Positions 1 to 8,820 of a DNA stretch of 17,829 bases are shown one piece after another. The position numbers and the translations under genes were made by a program. The stretch comes from an uncultured Hyphomicrobiales bacterium (GTDB lineage Bacteria > Pseudomonadota > Alphaproteobacteria > Rhizobiales > Beijerinckiaceae), in the NCBI GenBank assembly GCA_903903935.1, contig CAIVAX010000294.1, positions 1 through 17,829 on the forward strand, written 5' to 3'. Numbering within the stretch: the first letter of the stretch is position 1; the number at the start of each line of letters is the position of its first letter. The notes under the pieces were generated by a model that did no database searches, had not been told where the DNA came from, and saw only the letters and a program-made list of their open reading frames with translations.

Positions 1-772
1 CATTTCGAAAAGCCGTTTCGCGCAGCTTTTGAAAGCGGTCTATATACCAATCTTCCAAGCTTACATCGTCAGCATCAAGATAAATCGAGAAATCAAAAAA
101 ATCAGAGACGAAAGGAACCTCGCCCCCTGCAGTATTGGGCATCAAAACATTCAAACCCTCAACGATCAGAATATCGGGCCGATCAATCAGGATCTGATCA
201 CCTAAAACCACATCATAGGTCAAATGCGAATAGACAGGGGCAGTCACATTGCGCTTACCTGCTTTGATATCAGATAAAAATCGTATCAATGACACGCCAT
301 CATAGCTTTCAGGAAAGCCCTTGCGGTTCATCAATCCTTGTTCTTCGAGAACAGAATTTGGAAACAAAAATCCATCTGTCGTAATCAGATCAACCTTTGG
401 TGTATTTGTCCATCGGGACAGAAGCGCTTGCAAGACACGCGCTGTGGTCGATTTGCCGACAGCAACAGAACCAGCAACGGCGATGATATAGGGCATCTTT
501 TCATCTTCAGCGCCTAGAAACCTTTGCGTGGCTTTGAAGAGGCCCTGCGTAGCGGCAACATAAAGGGCTAGTAAGCGCGAAAGCGGCAGATAAATTTCAG
601 CAACTTCTTCGAGCGAGATTTTCTCATTCACAGATTGTAAGCGCGCAAGATCTGTCGAGCTTAACGTCAGTGGTGTGTCAGCTCGCAAACCAGCCCATTC
701 TGATCGCGTGAAATGACGATATGTCGACAGACTATCCAGTAGAGGAATCTCTTCTGGCTCATAATTAGCCAT
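1..772 (-). CDS. coaA: Type I pantothenate kinase, 3' end cut by window edge
   Basis: Phosphorylates pantothenate with ATP, the first and usually rate-setting step of coenzyme A synthesis, in the cytosol. The minus strand is open from ATG at 772 to the left edge, giving 257 complete codons. Known members are about 310-320 residues, so roughly the last 55-60 are missing. The N-terminus reads [16 protein letters not shown]; a P-loop GSVAVGKST lies at residues 101-109, followed by TTDGFLFPN and [10 protein letters not shown], typical of bacterial type I (CoaA) kinases and not of type III CoaX. The ATG overlaps the hisE stop by 8 bases (765-772), so it is the last visible gene of the his operon and probably translationally coupled. 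Nothing appears broken in the visible part. Confidence 0.95.
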   Translation of the reverse strand, partial: MANYEPEEIPLLDSLSTYRHFTRSEWAGLRADTPLTLSSTDLARLQSVNEKISLEEVAEIYLPLSRLLALYVAATQGLFKATQRFLGAEDEKMPYIIAVAGSVAVGKSTTARVLQALLSRWTNTPKVDLITTDGFLFPNSVLEEQGLMNRKGFPESYDGVSLIRFLSDIKAGKRNVTAPVYSHLTYDVVLGDQILIDRPDILIVEGLNVLMPNTAGGEVPFVSDFFDFSIYLDADDVSLEDWYIDRFQKLRETAFRN

Positions 773-1085
773 GGCGAGAATTCTTCTCTTCAATACCAGA
801 CTGGGCTGTTCTTTTCTGCAGCTCTGCCATCACATCTTTCAAAGACACATGAGCAGATTTAAGCATGACCAGCAGATGATAAAGAACATCGGCAGATTCG
901 TTGATGATTGCGGCGCGATCCTTTTGCATGACAGCGATGATAGCTTCGACAGATTCCTCACCAAATTTCTTGGTTGTTTTATGGATACCAGCATCCAGCA
1001 AAGACTTGGTATAAGATGTTTTTGAATCAGCGCTCACTCGATCTGCAATAATCTGATCAAGGTCGTTCAACGAAAAATGAGTCAT
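765..1085 (-). CDS. hisE: Phosphoribosyl-ATP pyrophosphatase
   Basis: Hydrolyses phosphoribosyl-ATP to phosphoribosyl-AMP and pyrophosphate, the second step of histidine synthesis. The 106-residue product shows the all-alpha MazG-like HisE fold signature: [13 protein letters not shown] with its acidic metal-binding residues, then [12 protein letters not shown]. It ends with [11 protein letters not shown], common in alphaproteobacterial HisE. HisI activity is not fused here, so the cyclohydrolase must be encoded elsewhere. I chose ATG at 1085 ([10 protein letters not shown]), which matches the usual family N-terminus. An in-frame GTG at 1097 would add four residues but sits directly on the purine stretch needed as ribosome binding site. 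It lies 18 bases after the hisF stop and overlaps coaA by 8 bases. Confidence 0.95.
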   Translation of the reverse strand: MTHFSLNDLDQIIADRVSADSKTSYTKSLLDAGIHKTTKKFGEESVEAIIAVMQKDRAAIINESADVLYHLLVMLKSAHVSLKDVMAELQKRTAQSGIEEKNSRHG

Positions 1086-1103
1086 ACGCAGATCCACTTC
1101 AAA

Positions 1104-1865
1104 TCAGTCCATACGCATCGGAAGACCCGCTTCGATCATATGCTCTTTTGCTTGTCTTATTGTATATTCACCAAAATGAAAAATAGACGCAGCAAGAACA
1201 GCCGTTGCATGTCCTTCGCGAATTCCCTCTACTAAATGATCAAGATTGCCAACGCCTCCTGAGGCAATCAGCGGCACTTTGATCGAGTCAGAAATTTTGC
1301 GGGTCAAGGCGAGATCAAAACCAGATTTGGTTCCATCCCGATCCATTGAGGTCAGGAGAATTTCACCTGCCCCCAGTTCAACAACTTCCCTAGCATAGGC
1401 AATCGCATCAAGCCCGGTTGGGGTGCGCCCGCCATGGGTAAAGATCTCCCAATGTCCAGGCGAGGTCTGTTTTGCATCAATTGCAACAACAATGCATTGA
1501 CTTCCAAATTTTTCGGCGGCCTCTTTGACAAAATTTCGATTGTTCACGGCAGCCGTCATGATCGATACTTTATCAGCGCCGGCCAGCAATAATTTGCTGA
1601 TGTCTTGAATGTCTTTAATGCCGCCGCCGACTGTTAAGGGCATGAAACAGGCTTCAGCTGTTCGTTGCACCACATCTAATATGGTCCCACGTTTTTCATG
1701 GCTGGCCGTAATATCTAGGAAGCATAATTCATCTGCGCCGGCCTTATCATAAGCCATAGCGCTTTCGACAGGATCGCCCGCATCGCGCAGATCAACAAAA
1801 TTGACCCCCTTCACAACCCGGCCATCTTTCACATCCAAACAGGGAATCACGCGATATTTAAGCAC
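1104..1865 (-). CDS. hisF: Imidazole glycerol phosphate synthase, cyclase subunit
   Basis: Uses ammonia delivered by HisH to turn PRFAR into imidazole glycerol phosphate and AICAR, the latter feeding purine synthesis. The 253-residue product is a complete (beta/alpha)8 barrel of normal length. The catalytic pair is visible as Asp11 in [16 protein letters not shown] and Asp130 in VVAIDAK. The phosphate-binding loops LTVGGGI and LIASGGVG are in place. The start is GTG at 1865, preceded by GGGAGA six bases upstream and overlapping the hisA stop by 8 bases, so translation is likely coupled to hisA. No anomalies seen. Confidence 0.97.
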   Translation of the reverse strand: MLKYRVIPCLDVKDGRVVKGVNFVDLRDAGDPVESAMAYDKAGADELCFLDITASHEKRGTILDVVQRTAEACFMPLTVGGGIKDIQDISKLLLAGADKVSIMTAAVNNRNFVKEAAEKFGSQCIVVAIDAKQTSPGHWEIFTHGGRTPTGLDAIAYAREVVELGAGEILLTSMDRDGTKSGFDLALTRKISDSIKVPLIASGGVGNLDHLVEGIREGHATAVLAASIFHFGEYTIRQAKEHMIEAGLPMRMD

Positions 1866-2604
1866 GCAGGCTCTCCCGATGTGCCCTGATTAAGCTCAAA
1901 GCCTCAGAGGGATTCAATCGACCATCATAAAGCGCACGTCCAGAAATCGCTCCTGCCAAACGATGGCAATCAGGTTGCAATAAACGTTTCACATCCTCCA
2001 AAGAGGCCAACCCCCCCGAAGCAATAACGGGGATGGATACAGCTTCTGCGAGCTCAAGCGTGGACTCAATGTTCAAACCTTTGAGGTCACCATCTCTGGA
2101 AATGTCGGTATAAATAATAGCCGCTACGCCCACATCTTCAAAACGACGGCCGAGTTCCTTGGCTGTGATTTGTGAAGTTTTGGCCCAGCCATCTACAGCA
2201 ACAAGTCCAGCTCTGGCATCAATGCCCACTGCGATTTTGCCCTTATGGAGTCTGGACGCTTCGCGAACAAGATCAGGATCTTTCACCGCAGCAGTACCGA
2301 TGATGACGCGGCTAATCCCTTTATCAAGCCAACCTTCAATCGTTCTCATATCGCGAATGCCGCCGCCTAATTGCACTGGCATTTTCACTTTGGACAAAAT
2401 GCCATCGACAGCTTTGGCATTCATCGGGCGACCAGCAAAGGCGCCATCCAAATCAACCACATGCAGATATTCAAAACCCTGATCCTCGAAATCCCTCGCT
2501 TGCGCAGGCGGGTCAATGTTGAAGACGGTTGCTCGATCCATATCGCCATGGACCAAGCGGACGCATTCTCCTTCTTTGAGATCAATCGCGGGAAACAGGA
2601 TCAT
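1858..2604 (-). CDS. hisA: ProFAR isomerase (phosphoribosylformimino-AICAR ribotide isomerase)
   Basis: Catalyses the Amadori rearrangement of ProFAR to PRFAR, the substrate of HisF. The product is 248 residues when started at ATG 2604, whose ATGA overlaps the hisH stop. An in-frame GTG at 2613 would add three residues but lacks support. The barrel begins [12 protein letters not shown] with catalytic Asp8. It carries QLGGGIRD near residue 79, GIDA with Asp129, and TDISRDG at 166-172; VIASGGLAS forms the C-terminal phosphate loop. These distinguish HisA from its paralogue HisF next door. Length and motifs are normal. Confidence 0.97.
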   Translation of the reverse strand: MILFPAIDLKEGECVRLVHGDMDRATVFNIDPPAQARDFEDQGFEYLHVVDLDGAFAGRPMNAKAVDGILSKVKMPVQLGGGIRDMRTIEGWLDKGISRVIIGTAAVKDPDLVREASRLHKGKIAVGIDARAGLVAVDGWAKTSQITAKELGRRFEDVGVAAIIYTDISRDGDLKGLNIESTLELAEAVSIPVIASGGLASLEDVKRLLQPDCHRLAGAISGRALYDGRLNPSEALSLIRAHRESLRA

Positions 2605-3251
2605 GGACGCCACGCAAGGAAGTTTGAAATGAGGGCAAGGCCCAGCTTCTGACTTTTTTCAGGATGAAATTGGGTTCCAACAATATTGTCTCGTCCAACC
2701 ATGGCGACGATAGAGCCTCCATAGTCAGTCTCGGTCAAGACTTCAGATTCATGCTGAGGCTTGAACTGAAAGGAATGGACAAAATAGGCATGCAAGCCAT
2801 TTGGGCCAGTTGGAATGTCTTTCAAAAGCGGATGATCAAGCCTTGGGCTCAGCGTATTCCATCCCATATGAGGGACTTTTAGGCTGGCATCTTGAGGCTG
2901 GATCAAGGCAACATCACCTTTGATCCAGTCAAATCCAGGCGTGGTCACATGTTCCAATCCCCGCGTTGCCAGCAATTGCATGCCAACGCAAATGCCCAGA
3001 AATGGCATTCCTCTTTTGAGGACGGCTTCTTCCAGCGCCTCTAACATGCCGGGAGTTGAGGTAAGGCCCCGCTTGCAATCAGCAAAAGCTCCAACGCCCG
3101 GCAAGACGACCCGATCTGCCCGGCGAATAGCGTCGGGATCAGCCGAGACTTGAATGATGTCTGCGCGATTGGACAAAGCGGCGGCGCGCTCTAAGGCCTT
3201 TTTGGCCGAATGGAGATTGCCCGAGCCATAATCTATCAGGATAATGCTCAC
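2601..3251 (-). CDS. hisH: Imidazole glycerol phosphate synthase, glutamine amidotransferase subunit
   Basis: Class I glutamine amidotransferase that hydrolyses glutamine and channels ammonia to HisF. In the 216-residue product the nucleophile is Cys88 in [11 protein letters not shown], and the His-Glu pair is His196/Glu198 in TQFHPEKSQ. The N-terminal IDYGSGNL and the oxyanion-loop region VVLPGVGAF (about 48-56) are characteristic of HisH rather than other amidotransferases. The start is GTG at 3251 with GGAGA upstream, forming a GTGA overlap with the preceding membrane-protein gene. It overlaps hisA by 4 bases at its other end. Confidence 0.97.
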   Translation of the reverse strand: MSIILIDYGSGNLHSAKKALERAAALSNRADIIQVSADPDAIRRADRVVLPGVGAFADCKRGLTSTPGMLEALEEAVLKRGMPFLGICVGMQLLATRGLEHVTTPGFDWIKGDVALIQPQDASLKVPHMGWNTLSPRLDHPLLKDIPTGPNGLHAYFVHSFQFKPQHESEVLTETDYGGSIVAMVGRDNIVGTQFHPEKSQKLGLALISNFLAWRP

Positions 3252-3715
3252 TGGCCAGTCTCCAGCATGGGAAACATCTCTGGAGTAGATTTGTAAGACG
3301 TTGATTTATTTTTAATATCTTCTGATTTTGGCAAATCCACATTAATGGTCCGAAAATAGATGTCCTCAGCATCTCTCAGTCTATCAGCCGCGATGAGCCC
3401 GGTCATGTGATAGCCTCGGTTGAGTAAAGATTGCTCTTTCATCCGATTGCCCTCAAGACCCAAAAACCAGGCCGAGCCAAGACCGGCAGAAACAATCAGA
3501 AGCGTGTCCAATTCGAGATGATTTTGAGCAACCAATAAGAGCGCCAAGGCAGCGAACCAGAATGCGAAGCCGAGCCAATGACGGATAAATCCAAGCCATA
3601 ACGGGCCTAAAAAGAAAGCGGACCAGCAAAAGCCATCCGATAGGAACACGGTCCTATCAGAAAGGTCTTGGGATTCCGCGGAGGTTTCGAGGGACAAGGC
3701 TGTAAAAACGACCAT
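3248..3715 (-). CDS. Small membrane protein of DUF2628 type inside the his operon
   Basis: Function unknown. The 155-residue product has a soluble N-terminal stretch of about 28 residues, then [15 protein letters not shown]. That aromatic motif plus following hydrophobic segments (about residues 32-62 and 70-87) resembles the DUF2628 family of small inner-membrane proteins. The C-terminal third is charged and polar, including RDAEDIYFR, and probably cytosolic. It starts at ATG 3715, 9 bases after the hisB stop, with AAAGAG as a plausible ribosome binding site, and overlaps hisH by 4 bases, so it is embedded in the operon and co-translated. Genes of this kind occur between hisB and hisH in other alphaproteobacteria. 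No enzymatic motif is visible, so any link to histidine is inference. Confidence 0.8.
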   Translation of the reverse strand: MVVFTALSLETSAESQDLSDRTVFLSDGFCWSAFFLGPLWLGFIRHWLGFAFWFAALALLLVAQNHLELDTLLIVSAGLGSAWFLGLEGNRMKEQSLLNRGYHMTGLIAADRLRDAEDIYFRTINVDLPKSEDIKNKSTSYKSTPEMFPMLETGQ

Positions 3716-3724
3716 AAAAGCTCT

Positions 3725-4312
3725 TTAGAGAACCCCTTTGGTGGATGGGATTTGATCTTTTTGGCGAGCATCAATGCTGGCTGCATGCCGAAGAGCACGA
3801 GCCACGGCTTTGAAGCAGGTTTCTGCAATATGGTGATCGTTCACACCATAGAGCGTTTCGATATGCAGGGTAATTCCTGAATTCATAGCAAAAGCCTGGA
3901 AAAACTCCCGAACGAGCTGCGTATCAAACTCACCAATCTTGGCGCTGCCAAATTGTGTGTTGAAGATAAGAAAGGGGCGGGCCGAAATATCAAGACAGGT
4001 CCTTGTCAGGGTCTCGTCCATGGGCAAATGCACATCGGCATAGCGCACAATACCCTTCAAATCCCCCAGGGCTTTTTTCACAGCCTGCCCCAGAGCAATG
4101 CCCGTATCCTCGACCGTATGGTGAAAATCGATGTGCAAATCGCCCTTGGCGACGATTTTAATATCCATCAGGGAATGACGCGCCAATTGATCCAGCATGT
4201 GATCAAAAAAGCCGATCCCGGTGGAAATATCTGACAAACCCGAGCCGTCAATCGAGACTTCGGCAAGAATGTCGGTTTCGCGAGTTTTGCGCTCGATTTT
4301 GGCACTGCGCAT
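3725..4312 (-). CDS. hisB: Imidazoleglycerol-phosphate dehydratase
   Basis: Removes water from imidazole glycerol phosphate to give imidazole acetol phosphate, a Mn-dependent step of histidine synthesis. The 195-residue product is the monofunctional IGPD with no fused histidinol-phosphatase domain, as usual in alphaproteobacteria. It shows [16 protein letters not shown] at 32-47, the metal-binding HHTVED at 64-69 and its duplicate NDHHIAE at 158-164. It is the first gene of the operon; ATG 4312 is preceded by GAGG about nine bases upstream. hslV lies on the opposite strand 154 bases away, so the promoter must lie in that interval. Confidence 0.97.
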   Translation of the reverse strand: MRSAKIERKTRETDILAEVSIDGSGLSDISTGIGFFDHMLDQLARHSLMDIKIVAKGDLHIDFHHTVEDTGIALGQAVKKALGDLKGIVRYADVHLPMDETLTRTCLDISARPFLIFNTQFGSAKIGEFDTQLVREFFQAFAMNSGITLHIETLYGVNDHHIAETCFKAVARALRHAASIDARQKDQIPSTKGVL

Positions 4313-4381
4313 ATGGGGGCCTCAGATGTGTGATACAGGCTTCTACCAAGCTCTTAGCCTGAATGCTACCCCGACATTATC

Positions 4382-4410
4382 CTTGCTTAGGGCTGTTTTG
4401 GCGGCTAGAT
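4382..4410 (+). promoter_or_regulatory. Candidate heat-shock-like promoter for hslVU
   Basis: CTTGCT (4382-4387) and CTAGAT (4405-4410) are separated by 17 bases and lie 56 bases before the hslV start. The left box begins with the CTTG typical of alphaproteobacterial RpoH promoters; read one base later, the boxes also fit a weak vegetative TTGCTT/TAGATC pair. hslVU is an RpoH target in many proteobacteria, which favours the reading. It is a match by eye in a 154-base divergent interval and could be chance. I found no equally good promoter for hisB on the other strand. Confidence 0.35.
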
Positions 4411-4466
4411 CATGCAGCTGAGTCCAAACCCAAACAAAGTCCAATTCAGGAGCCTGAGAGCCGACC

Positions 4467-5039
4467 ATGGCAGAGCCGCAATCTGCATCATCAGGCTGGC
4501 ATGCAACAACAATCGTGCTGGTGCGCAAAGGCACTCAGATTGTGATGGGGGGCGATGGTCAGGTGAGCCTTGGTGCAACCATTATTAAAGGCAATGCACG
4601 CAAGGTCCGCCGACTGGGCAAGGGCGATGTTCTGGCCGGTTTTGCAGGAGCAACTGCTGATGCTTTCACCCTCTTTGAGCGGCTGGAAGGCAAGCTTGAA
4701 CAATATCCAAGTCAATTATTGCGGGCTTCGGTCGAGTTGGCCAAGGAGTGGCGAACGGATCGCTATTTGCGTCGGCTAGAAGCGATGATGTTGGTCGCAG
4801 ACTTAAAAACGGGCCTCATTCTCTCTGGCAATGGCGATGTGCTGGAGCCTGAAATCACTGAGCATGGCAGTGTCATGGCCATTGGATCGGGAGGCAATTA
4901 CGCTTTGGCAGCAGCCAGAGCTCTCATGCCCATGGATCTGACAGCAGAGGAGATTGTCAAACGGGCGATGAAGATTGCGGCAGATATTTGTGTTTATACG
5001 AACCAAAATCTAGTAGTTGAAAAGCTTGAACAGAACTGA
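4467..5039 (+). CDS. hslV: HslV, peptidase subunit of the HslUV protease
   Basis: Threonine peptidase that forms a double hexamer and degrades proteins unfolded and fed in by HslU. The 190-residue precursor carries a 13-residue propeptide ending WHA before TTIVLVRK. Thr14 aligns with the N-terminal nucleophile of mature HslV, leaving about 177 residues, the usual mature size. [19 protein letters not shown] and FAGATADAF are conserved, with [17 protein letters not shown] near the C-terminal half. ATG 4467 has GAGAG six bases upstream; a stronger AGGAG lies 14 bases upstream inside a small palindrome. hslU follows after 30 bases, so the two form an operon, probably heat-induced. Confidence 0.97.
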   Translation: MAEPQSASSGWHATTIVLVRKGTQIVMGGDGQVSLGATIIKGNARKVRRLGKGDVLAGFAGATADAFTLFERLEGKLEQYPSQLLRASVELAKEWRTDRYLRRLEAMMLVADLKTGLILSGNGDVLEPEITEHGSVMAIGSGGNYALAAARALMPMDLTAEEIVKRAMKIAADICVYTNQNLVVEKLEQN

Positions 5040-5069
5040 AGCCCTTCTTGTGTTCACAGAGGATTGCCT

Positions 5070-6377
5070 ATGACCGACCTGTCTCCCCGTGAGATTGTCT
5101 CGGAACTTGACCGGTACATCGTTGGCCAAAATGCTGCCAAGCGAGCCGTTGCGATTGCGCTGCGCAATAGATGGCGCCGGCTGCGTTTAGAAGGGCAAAT
5201 GCGCGAAGAGGTACTGCCCAAAAATATATTGATGATTGGCCCCACAGGATGCGGCAAGACAGAAATTTCACGTCGCTTGGCTAAATTGGCCAATGCTCCC
5301 TTTCTGAAAGTCGAAGCCACGAAATTCACCGAAGTTGGATATGTTGGGCGTGATGTCGAACAGATCATTCGCGATTTATTGGAAGTTGGCATTGCTTTGG
5401 TTAAGGCCGCCAAAAGCAAGGATGTGGAAGCCAAAGCCCATTTGGCAGCAGAAGAACGAATACTGGACGCTTTGGTCGGTGCAGGGTCTTCGTCAGCCAC
5501 ACGTGAGTCCTTCCGCAAGAAACTGAGGTCAGGAGAGCTCGACGAAAAAGAAGTCGAAATTGAAGTATTAGATTCTTCGTCGACTCTTCCCATGGTTGAA
5601 TTACCCAATATGCAGGGAGCCAGTGTCGGCGCTTTTTCTGTTGCAGATTTGTTTGGCAAATCTTTTGGTCGTCAAACTAAAACTCAAAAGGTGCGAGTTG
5701 TCGATGCACATGAGCCGCTGATCAAGGAAGAGACAGAAAAACTTATCTATCAGGATCGATTGATTAAGGACGCAATTCGCGAAGTTGAGAATAATGGAAT
5801 TGTCTTTCTTGATGAAGTAGACAAAATTTGCGGTCGTGAGGGACGATCCGGTTCAGATGTTTCGCGCGAAGGCGTGCAGCGGGATCTTCTCCCTTTGATC
5901 GAGGGCACAAGCGTGTCAACAAAACATGGTCAGGTGAAAACAGATCATATTCTCTTTATTGCCTCAGGTGCGTTTCACGTCTCTAAGCCTTCAGATCTTC
6001 TGCCTGAATTGCAGGGCAGATTGCCAATTCGCGTTGAATTGCAGCCTTTGCTAGAGGATGATTTCAAGAGAATTTTGACCGATACGGAAGCTAGCCTCAT
6101 CAAGCAATATGTTGCGATGATGCAGACGGAAAATGTCAGTATCGTCTTTTCTCCAGAATCCATCGATGCTTTGGCCAAAATTGCAGTTCAGGTCAATGAG
6201 TCGGTTGAAAATATAGGCGCCCGACGCCTGCATACGATAATTGAGCGCGTGCTGGATGAAATCAGCTATTCTGCCCCGGATCGTGCTGGAGAGACCGTTC
6301 ACATTGATGCTGGCTATGTAGAGCGCAATCTTGGTGATCTTGCCAGAAATACCGATCTGAGCCGATATATCCTCTAA
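5070..6377 (+). CDS. hslU: HslU, AAA+ unfoldase of the HslUV protease
   Basis: ATP-driven unfoldase that docks on HslV. The 435-residue product, a little shorter than the 443 residues in E. coli, has Walker A GPTGCGKT at 57-64, the pore loop GYVGRD at 90-95, the inserted I-domain roughly at 110-240, and Walker [10 protein letters not shown] at 245-253. The arginine-containing [15 protein letters not shown] segment reads [12 protein letters not shown] here. The C-terminus ends SRYIL, the tail that inserts into HslV to open its pore. I start it at ATG 5070, six bases after AGAGGA. A TTG at 5064 lies too close to that site. Confidence 0.97.
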   Translation: MTDLSPREIVSELDRYIVGQNAAKRAVAIALRNRWRRLRLEGQMREEVLPKNILMIGPTGCGKTEISRRLAKLANAPFLKVEATKFTEVGYVGRDVEQIIRDLLEVGIALVKAAKSKDVEAKAHLAAEERILDALVGAGSSSATRESFRKKLRSGELDEKEVEIEVLDSSSTLPMVELPNMQGASVGAFSVADLFGKSFGRQTKTQKVRVVDAHEPLIKEETEKLIYQDRLIKDAIREVENNGIVFLDEVDKICGREGRSGSDVSREGVQRDLLPLIEGTSVSTKHGQVKTDHILFIASGAFHVSKPSDLLPELQGRLPIRVELQPLLEDDFKRILTDTEASLIKQYVAMMQTENVSIVFSPESIDALAKIAVQVNESVENIGARRLHTIIERVLDEISYSAPDRAGETVHIDAGYVERNLGDLARNTDLSRYIL

Positions 6378-6387
6378 GGAGAGTGCA

Positions 6388-6438
6388 ATGAGCTTCTTAG
6401 AAGTGTATAGTTTGGCCTATCCAATATGCGGAGTGTGA
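6388..6438 (+). CDS. Possible 16-residue micro-ORF in front of trpS
   Basis: After the hslU stop, AAGGAGAG (6376-6383) sits at ideal spacing before ATG 6388, yet no known gene starts there. The frame encodes MSFLEVYSLAYPICGV and stops with TGA three bases before the trpS ATG; the trpS ribosome binding site GGAG lies inside it. It contains no tryptophan codon, so it is not a classical Trp attenuation leader. It could be a coupling peptide, a remnant, or chance. Only the strong ribosome binding site supports it. Confidence 0.3.
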   Translation: MSFLEVYSLAYPICGV

Positions 6439-6441
6439 GAG

Positions 6442-7476
6442 ATGACGAAGTTTCCTGAATTGGTCTTTTCAGGTGTTCAGCCAACGGGCAATCTGCATCT
6501 TGGAAATTATCTAGGCGCAATCGTCAAATTTGTTGAACTGCAAAATTCTCATCAATGCATTTTTTGTGTTGTGGATTTGCACGCGATAACTGTCGCGCAA
6601 AATCCCAATGAGCTGAAATCCAACATCAGAGAAGTCACCGCCGCTTTTATTGCAGCTGGCATAGATCCTGAAAAGCATATTGTGTTTAACCAAAGTCAGG
6701 TGCCTGAACATGCCGAGCTCGCTTGGGTGTTCAATTGTGTGGCGCGCATTGGCTGGCTCAATCGCATGACGCAGTTCAAAGAAAAGGCTGGCAAAGATCG
6801 TGAAAATGCCTCAGTTGGCCTTTATGCTTATCCTACTTTGATGGCAGCTGACATCTTGGTCTATCGGGCAACACATGTACCGGTGGGCGAAGATCAAAAG
6901 CAGCATTTGGAATTAGCCAGAGACATAGCTCAAAAATTTAATACTGATTTTTCACAGAGCATTGCTGACTCAGGTTTTGGCGAGGCTTACTTCCCCATGC
7001 CAATCCCCCTCATTCAAGGTCCTGCTACCCGAGTAATGAGCTTGCGCGATGGCAGTAAGAAAATGTCAAAATCCGATACTTCAGATTATTCGCGCATCAA
7101 TCTGACGGACGACCCTGAGACCATTGCCCAGAAGGTCAGAAAAGCCAAAACAGATTCAGATGCCCTGCCCTCAGAAATAGAGGGGCTCATCAAGCGTCCT
7201 GAGGCTGAGAATTTGGTTTCTATTTTTGCTTCTCTCAACAATCAATCCAAAGCGGATGTTTTGAGCGATTTTGGGGGGAAGAATTTTTCAAGCTTTAAGG
7301 CGGCTCTTGTCGATCTCGCCGTGCTTAAATTAGGCCCTATTGGTCTGGAAATGGCTAGATTGAAGAAGGATGAAGCCTATATAGATCAGGTCTTATCCAA
7401 AGGCTCGCATAGAGCGCGTGAAATAGCGTCTCAGACCATGAAGGATGTGAAAAGCATATTGGGGTTCATCCAATAA
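6442..7476 (+). CDS. trpS: Tryptophanyl-tRNA synthetase
   Basis: Charges tRNA-Trp with tryptophan; class I, homodimeric, cytosolic. The 344-residue product is of normal bacterial length. The HIGH-type signature is TGNLHLGN (15-22), [10 protein letters not shown] (149-158) carries conserved active-site residues, and the KMSKS loop is intact at 207-211 within [17 protein letters not shown] 6442 follows GGAG by eight bases. It lies 64 bases after hslU with no obvious terminator, so readthrough from hslVU is possible. In some relatives murJ precedes trpS; it does not here. Confidence 0.97.
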   Translation: MTKFPELVFSGVQPTGNLHLGNYLGAIVKFVELQNSHQCIFCVVDLHAITVAQNPNELKSNIREVTAAFIAAGIDPEKHIVFNQSQVPEHAELAWVFNCVARIGWLNRMTQFKEKAGKDRENASVGLYAYPTLMAADILVYRATHVPVGEDQKQHLELARDIAQKFNTDFSQSIADSGFGEAYFPMPIPLIQGPATRVMSLRDGSKKMSKSDTSDYSRINLTDDPETIAQKVRKAKTDSDALPSEIEGLIKRPEAENLVSIFASLNNQSKADVLSDFGGKNFSSFKAALVDLAVLKLGPIGLEMARLKKDEAYIDQVLSKGSHRAREIASQTMKDVKSILGFIQ

Positions 7477-7535
7477 GCTGAAATGGTCAGTCGGCATAAA
7501 TTAAATTATATGATCTCTTTATAGGAGCGGGTTGC

Positions 7536-8096
7536 ATGTTCATACAAACTGAGACAACACCAAATCCATCAACGCTGAAATTTCTGCCGGGCAAAACGGT
7601 TATGTCGAAAGGCACGGCTAATTTTACTGATGAGACTGAGGCTCAGAAATCACCTTTGGCCAACGCACTTTTCATGGTCAAGGGCGTGCAATCGGTCTTC
7701 TTTGGAAGCGACTTTATCTCCGTTACAAAATCGGATGGGGAATGGCAGCATTTGAAGCCTGCAGTTCTGGGCGCAATTATGGAGCATTTTACCTCTGCCG
7801 CTCCACTCTTTGCTGATGAGGACGCACAGGACCATGAAGCTGGCGAAGAGTTCTTTGAGCCTGAGGATGCACAAACAGTAATGGGTATTAAGGAATTGCT
7901 TGTAACACGTATTCGCCCAGCTGTTGCAGGCGATGGCGGTGATATTGTCTTCAAAGGCTATCGGCAGGGCATAGTCTATCTAACTATGAAAGGCGCGTGT
8001 TCAGGCTGTCCTTCATCAACAGCGACTTTGAAAAATGGCATACAAAATCTTTTGCGCCATTATTTGCCTGAGGTTGTTTCCGTCGAACAGATGTAA
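7536..8096 (+). CDS. Nfu-type iron-sulfur cluster carrier
   Basis: Binds a cluster between subunits and passes it to client Fe-S proteins. The 186-residue product has two domains. The N-terminal Nfu domain (about 1-88) begins FIQTETTPNPSTLKFLPG. The C-terminal NifU-like domain (about 113-186) has RPAVAGDGGDI, then GACSGCPSSTATLKNGI with the cluster ligands Cys155 and Cys158. An acidic linker lies at 93-112. This is the NFU1-like layout of alphaproteobacteria and mitochondria, not the E. coli NfuA layout with an A-type N-domain. ATG 7536 is preceded by AGGAG. Downstream, MiaB is an Fe-S radical-SAM enzyme and thus a plausible client, though nothing in the sequence proves it. Confidence 0.93.
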   Translation: MFIQTETTPNPSTLKFLPGKTVMSKGTANFTDETEAQKSPLANALFMVKGVQSVFFGSDFISVTKSDGEWQHLKPAVLGAIMEHFTSAAPLFADEDAQDHEAGEEFFEPEDAQTVMGIKELLVTRIRPAVAGDGGDIVFKGYRQGIVYLTMKGACSGCPSSTATLKNGIQNLLRHYLPEVVSVEQM

Positions 8097-8118
8097 CTTC
8101 AGGGATTGAACAGCTGAT

Positions 8119-8808
8119 ATGAAAATTCTGGCCATTGATACAGCTCTTCAAGCTTTATCTGTCTGTGTCTCGCAGAATAATCCAGATATTCAGACTCATT
8201 CTGAAACGATCCAAATGTTGCGTGGCCAGGCCGAGGCTCTGATGCCGACAATTGAGCGCATGCTCGCAAAAGCGCAGATGGAAGTCTCGGATCTCGATCG
8301 TATTGCAGTTACGATTGGTCCAGGCTCCTTTACAGGCATCAGAGTTGGGCTTGCTGCCGCCAAAGCTCTTGGTCGCGTCTGTCAAAAGCCAGTTCTGGGC
8401 ATATCAACTTTGGCGGTCTTAGCTGCCCCGCTTATCGAAAAGCAGCAAGGGGATATGATTGTGAGTGCGATTGATGCACGCCACGACCATATTTATATGC
8501 AAGTTTATACCGGCACAGGCCGCTCGGTTTTTGGACCGAAGATCATCTCACTGCGCGATGCAATTCGAATGATCGGCTCTGGCCCCATTCAATGCGTTGG
8601 CAATGGTTCTGCCCTTTTGGCTCAAATTGCGGAAATGGCAGAAATAAAAGCGCAGATCATTGAGGATTCATCTATACCAAAGATCGAATATGTTGCCCGC
8701 CTCGGCATGCTTGCCGATCCGCATCATGCCATACCAAGGCCCCTTTATCTCAAAGCGCCGGATGCCAAGCTGTTGAGTGAGCAACCTTCCCACATGGCTT
8801 CAGCCTGA
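8119..8808 (+). CDS. tsaB: TsaB, tRNA t6A37 threonylcarbamoyl-transfer subunit
   Basis: Non-catalytic partner of TsaD in the TsaB-TsaD-TsaE complex that places threonylcarbamoyl on A37 of ANN-decoding tRNAs. The 229-residue product starts MKILAIDTALQALSV, the ASKHA-fold beta hairpin, and carries the diagnostic GPGSFTGIRVGLAAAKAL at about 67-84. VSAIDARHDHIYMQVY follows. The ribosome binding site is weak: AGGGAT lies 12 bases before ATG 8119. It is 22 bases downstream of the Nfu gene, and rimI begins 12 bases after its stop, the usual tsaB-rimI pairing. tsaD, tsaE and tsaC are not in the window. Confidence 0.95.
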   Translation: MKILAIDTALQALSVCVSQNNPDIQTHSETIQMLRGQAEALMPTIERMLAKAQMEVSDLDRIAVTIGPGSFTGIRVGLAAAKALGRVCQKPVLGISTLAVLAAPLIEKQQGDMIVSAIDARHDHIYMQVYTGTGRSVFGPKIISLRDAIRMIGSGPIQCVGNGSALLAQIAEMAEIKAQIIEDSSIPKIEYVARLGMLADPHHAIPRPLYLKAPDAKLLSEQPSHMASA

Positions 8809-8820
8809 TTGGAGAGAGAA

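Noticed and set aside
2159..2652. Plus-strand open frames opposite hisA, and similar antisense frames across the window
   Set aside because: They lie wholly inside strongly supported genes on the other strand, show no known motifs and lack ribosome binding sites.
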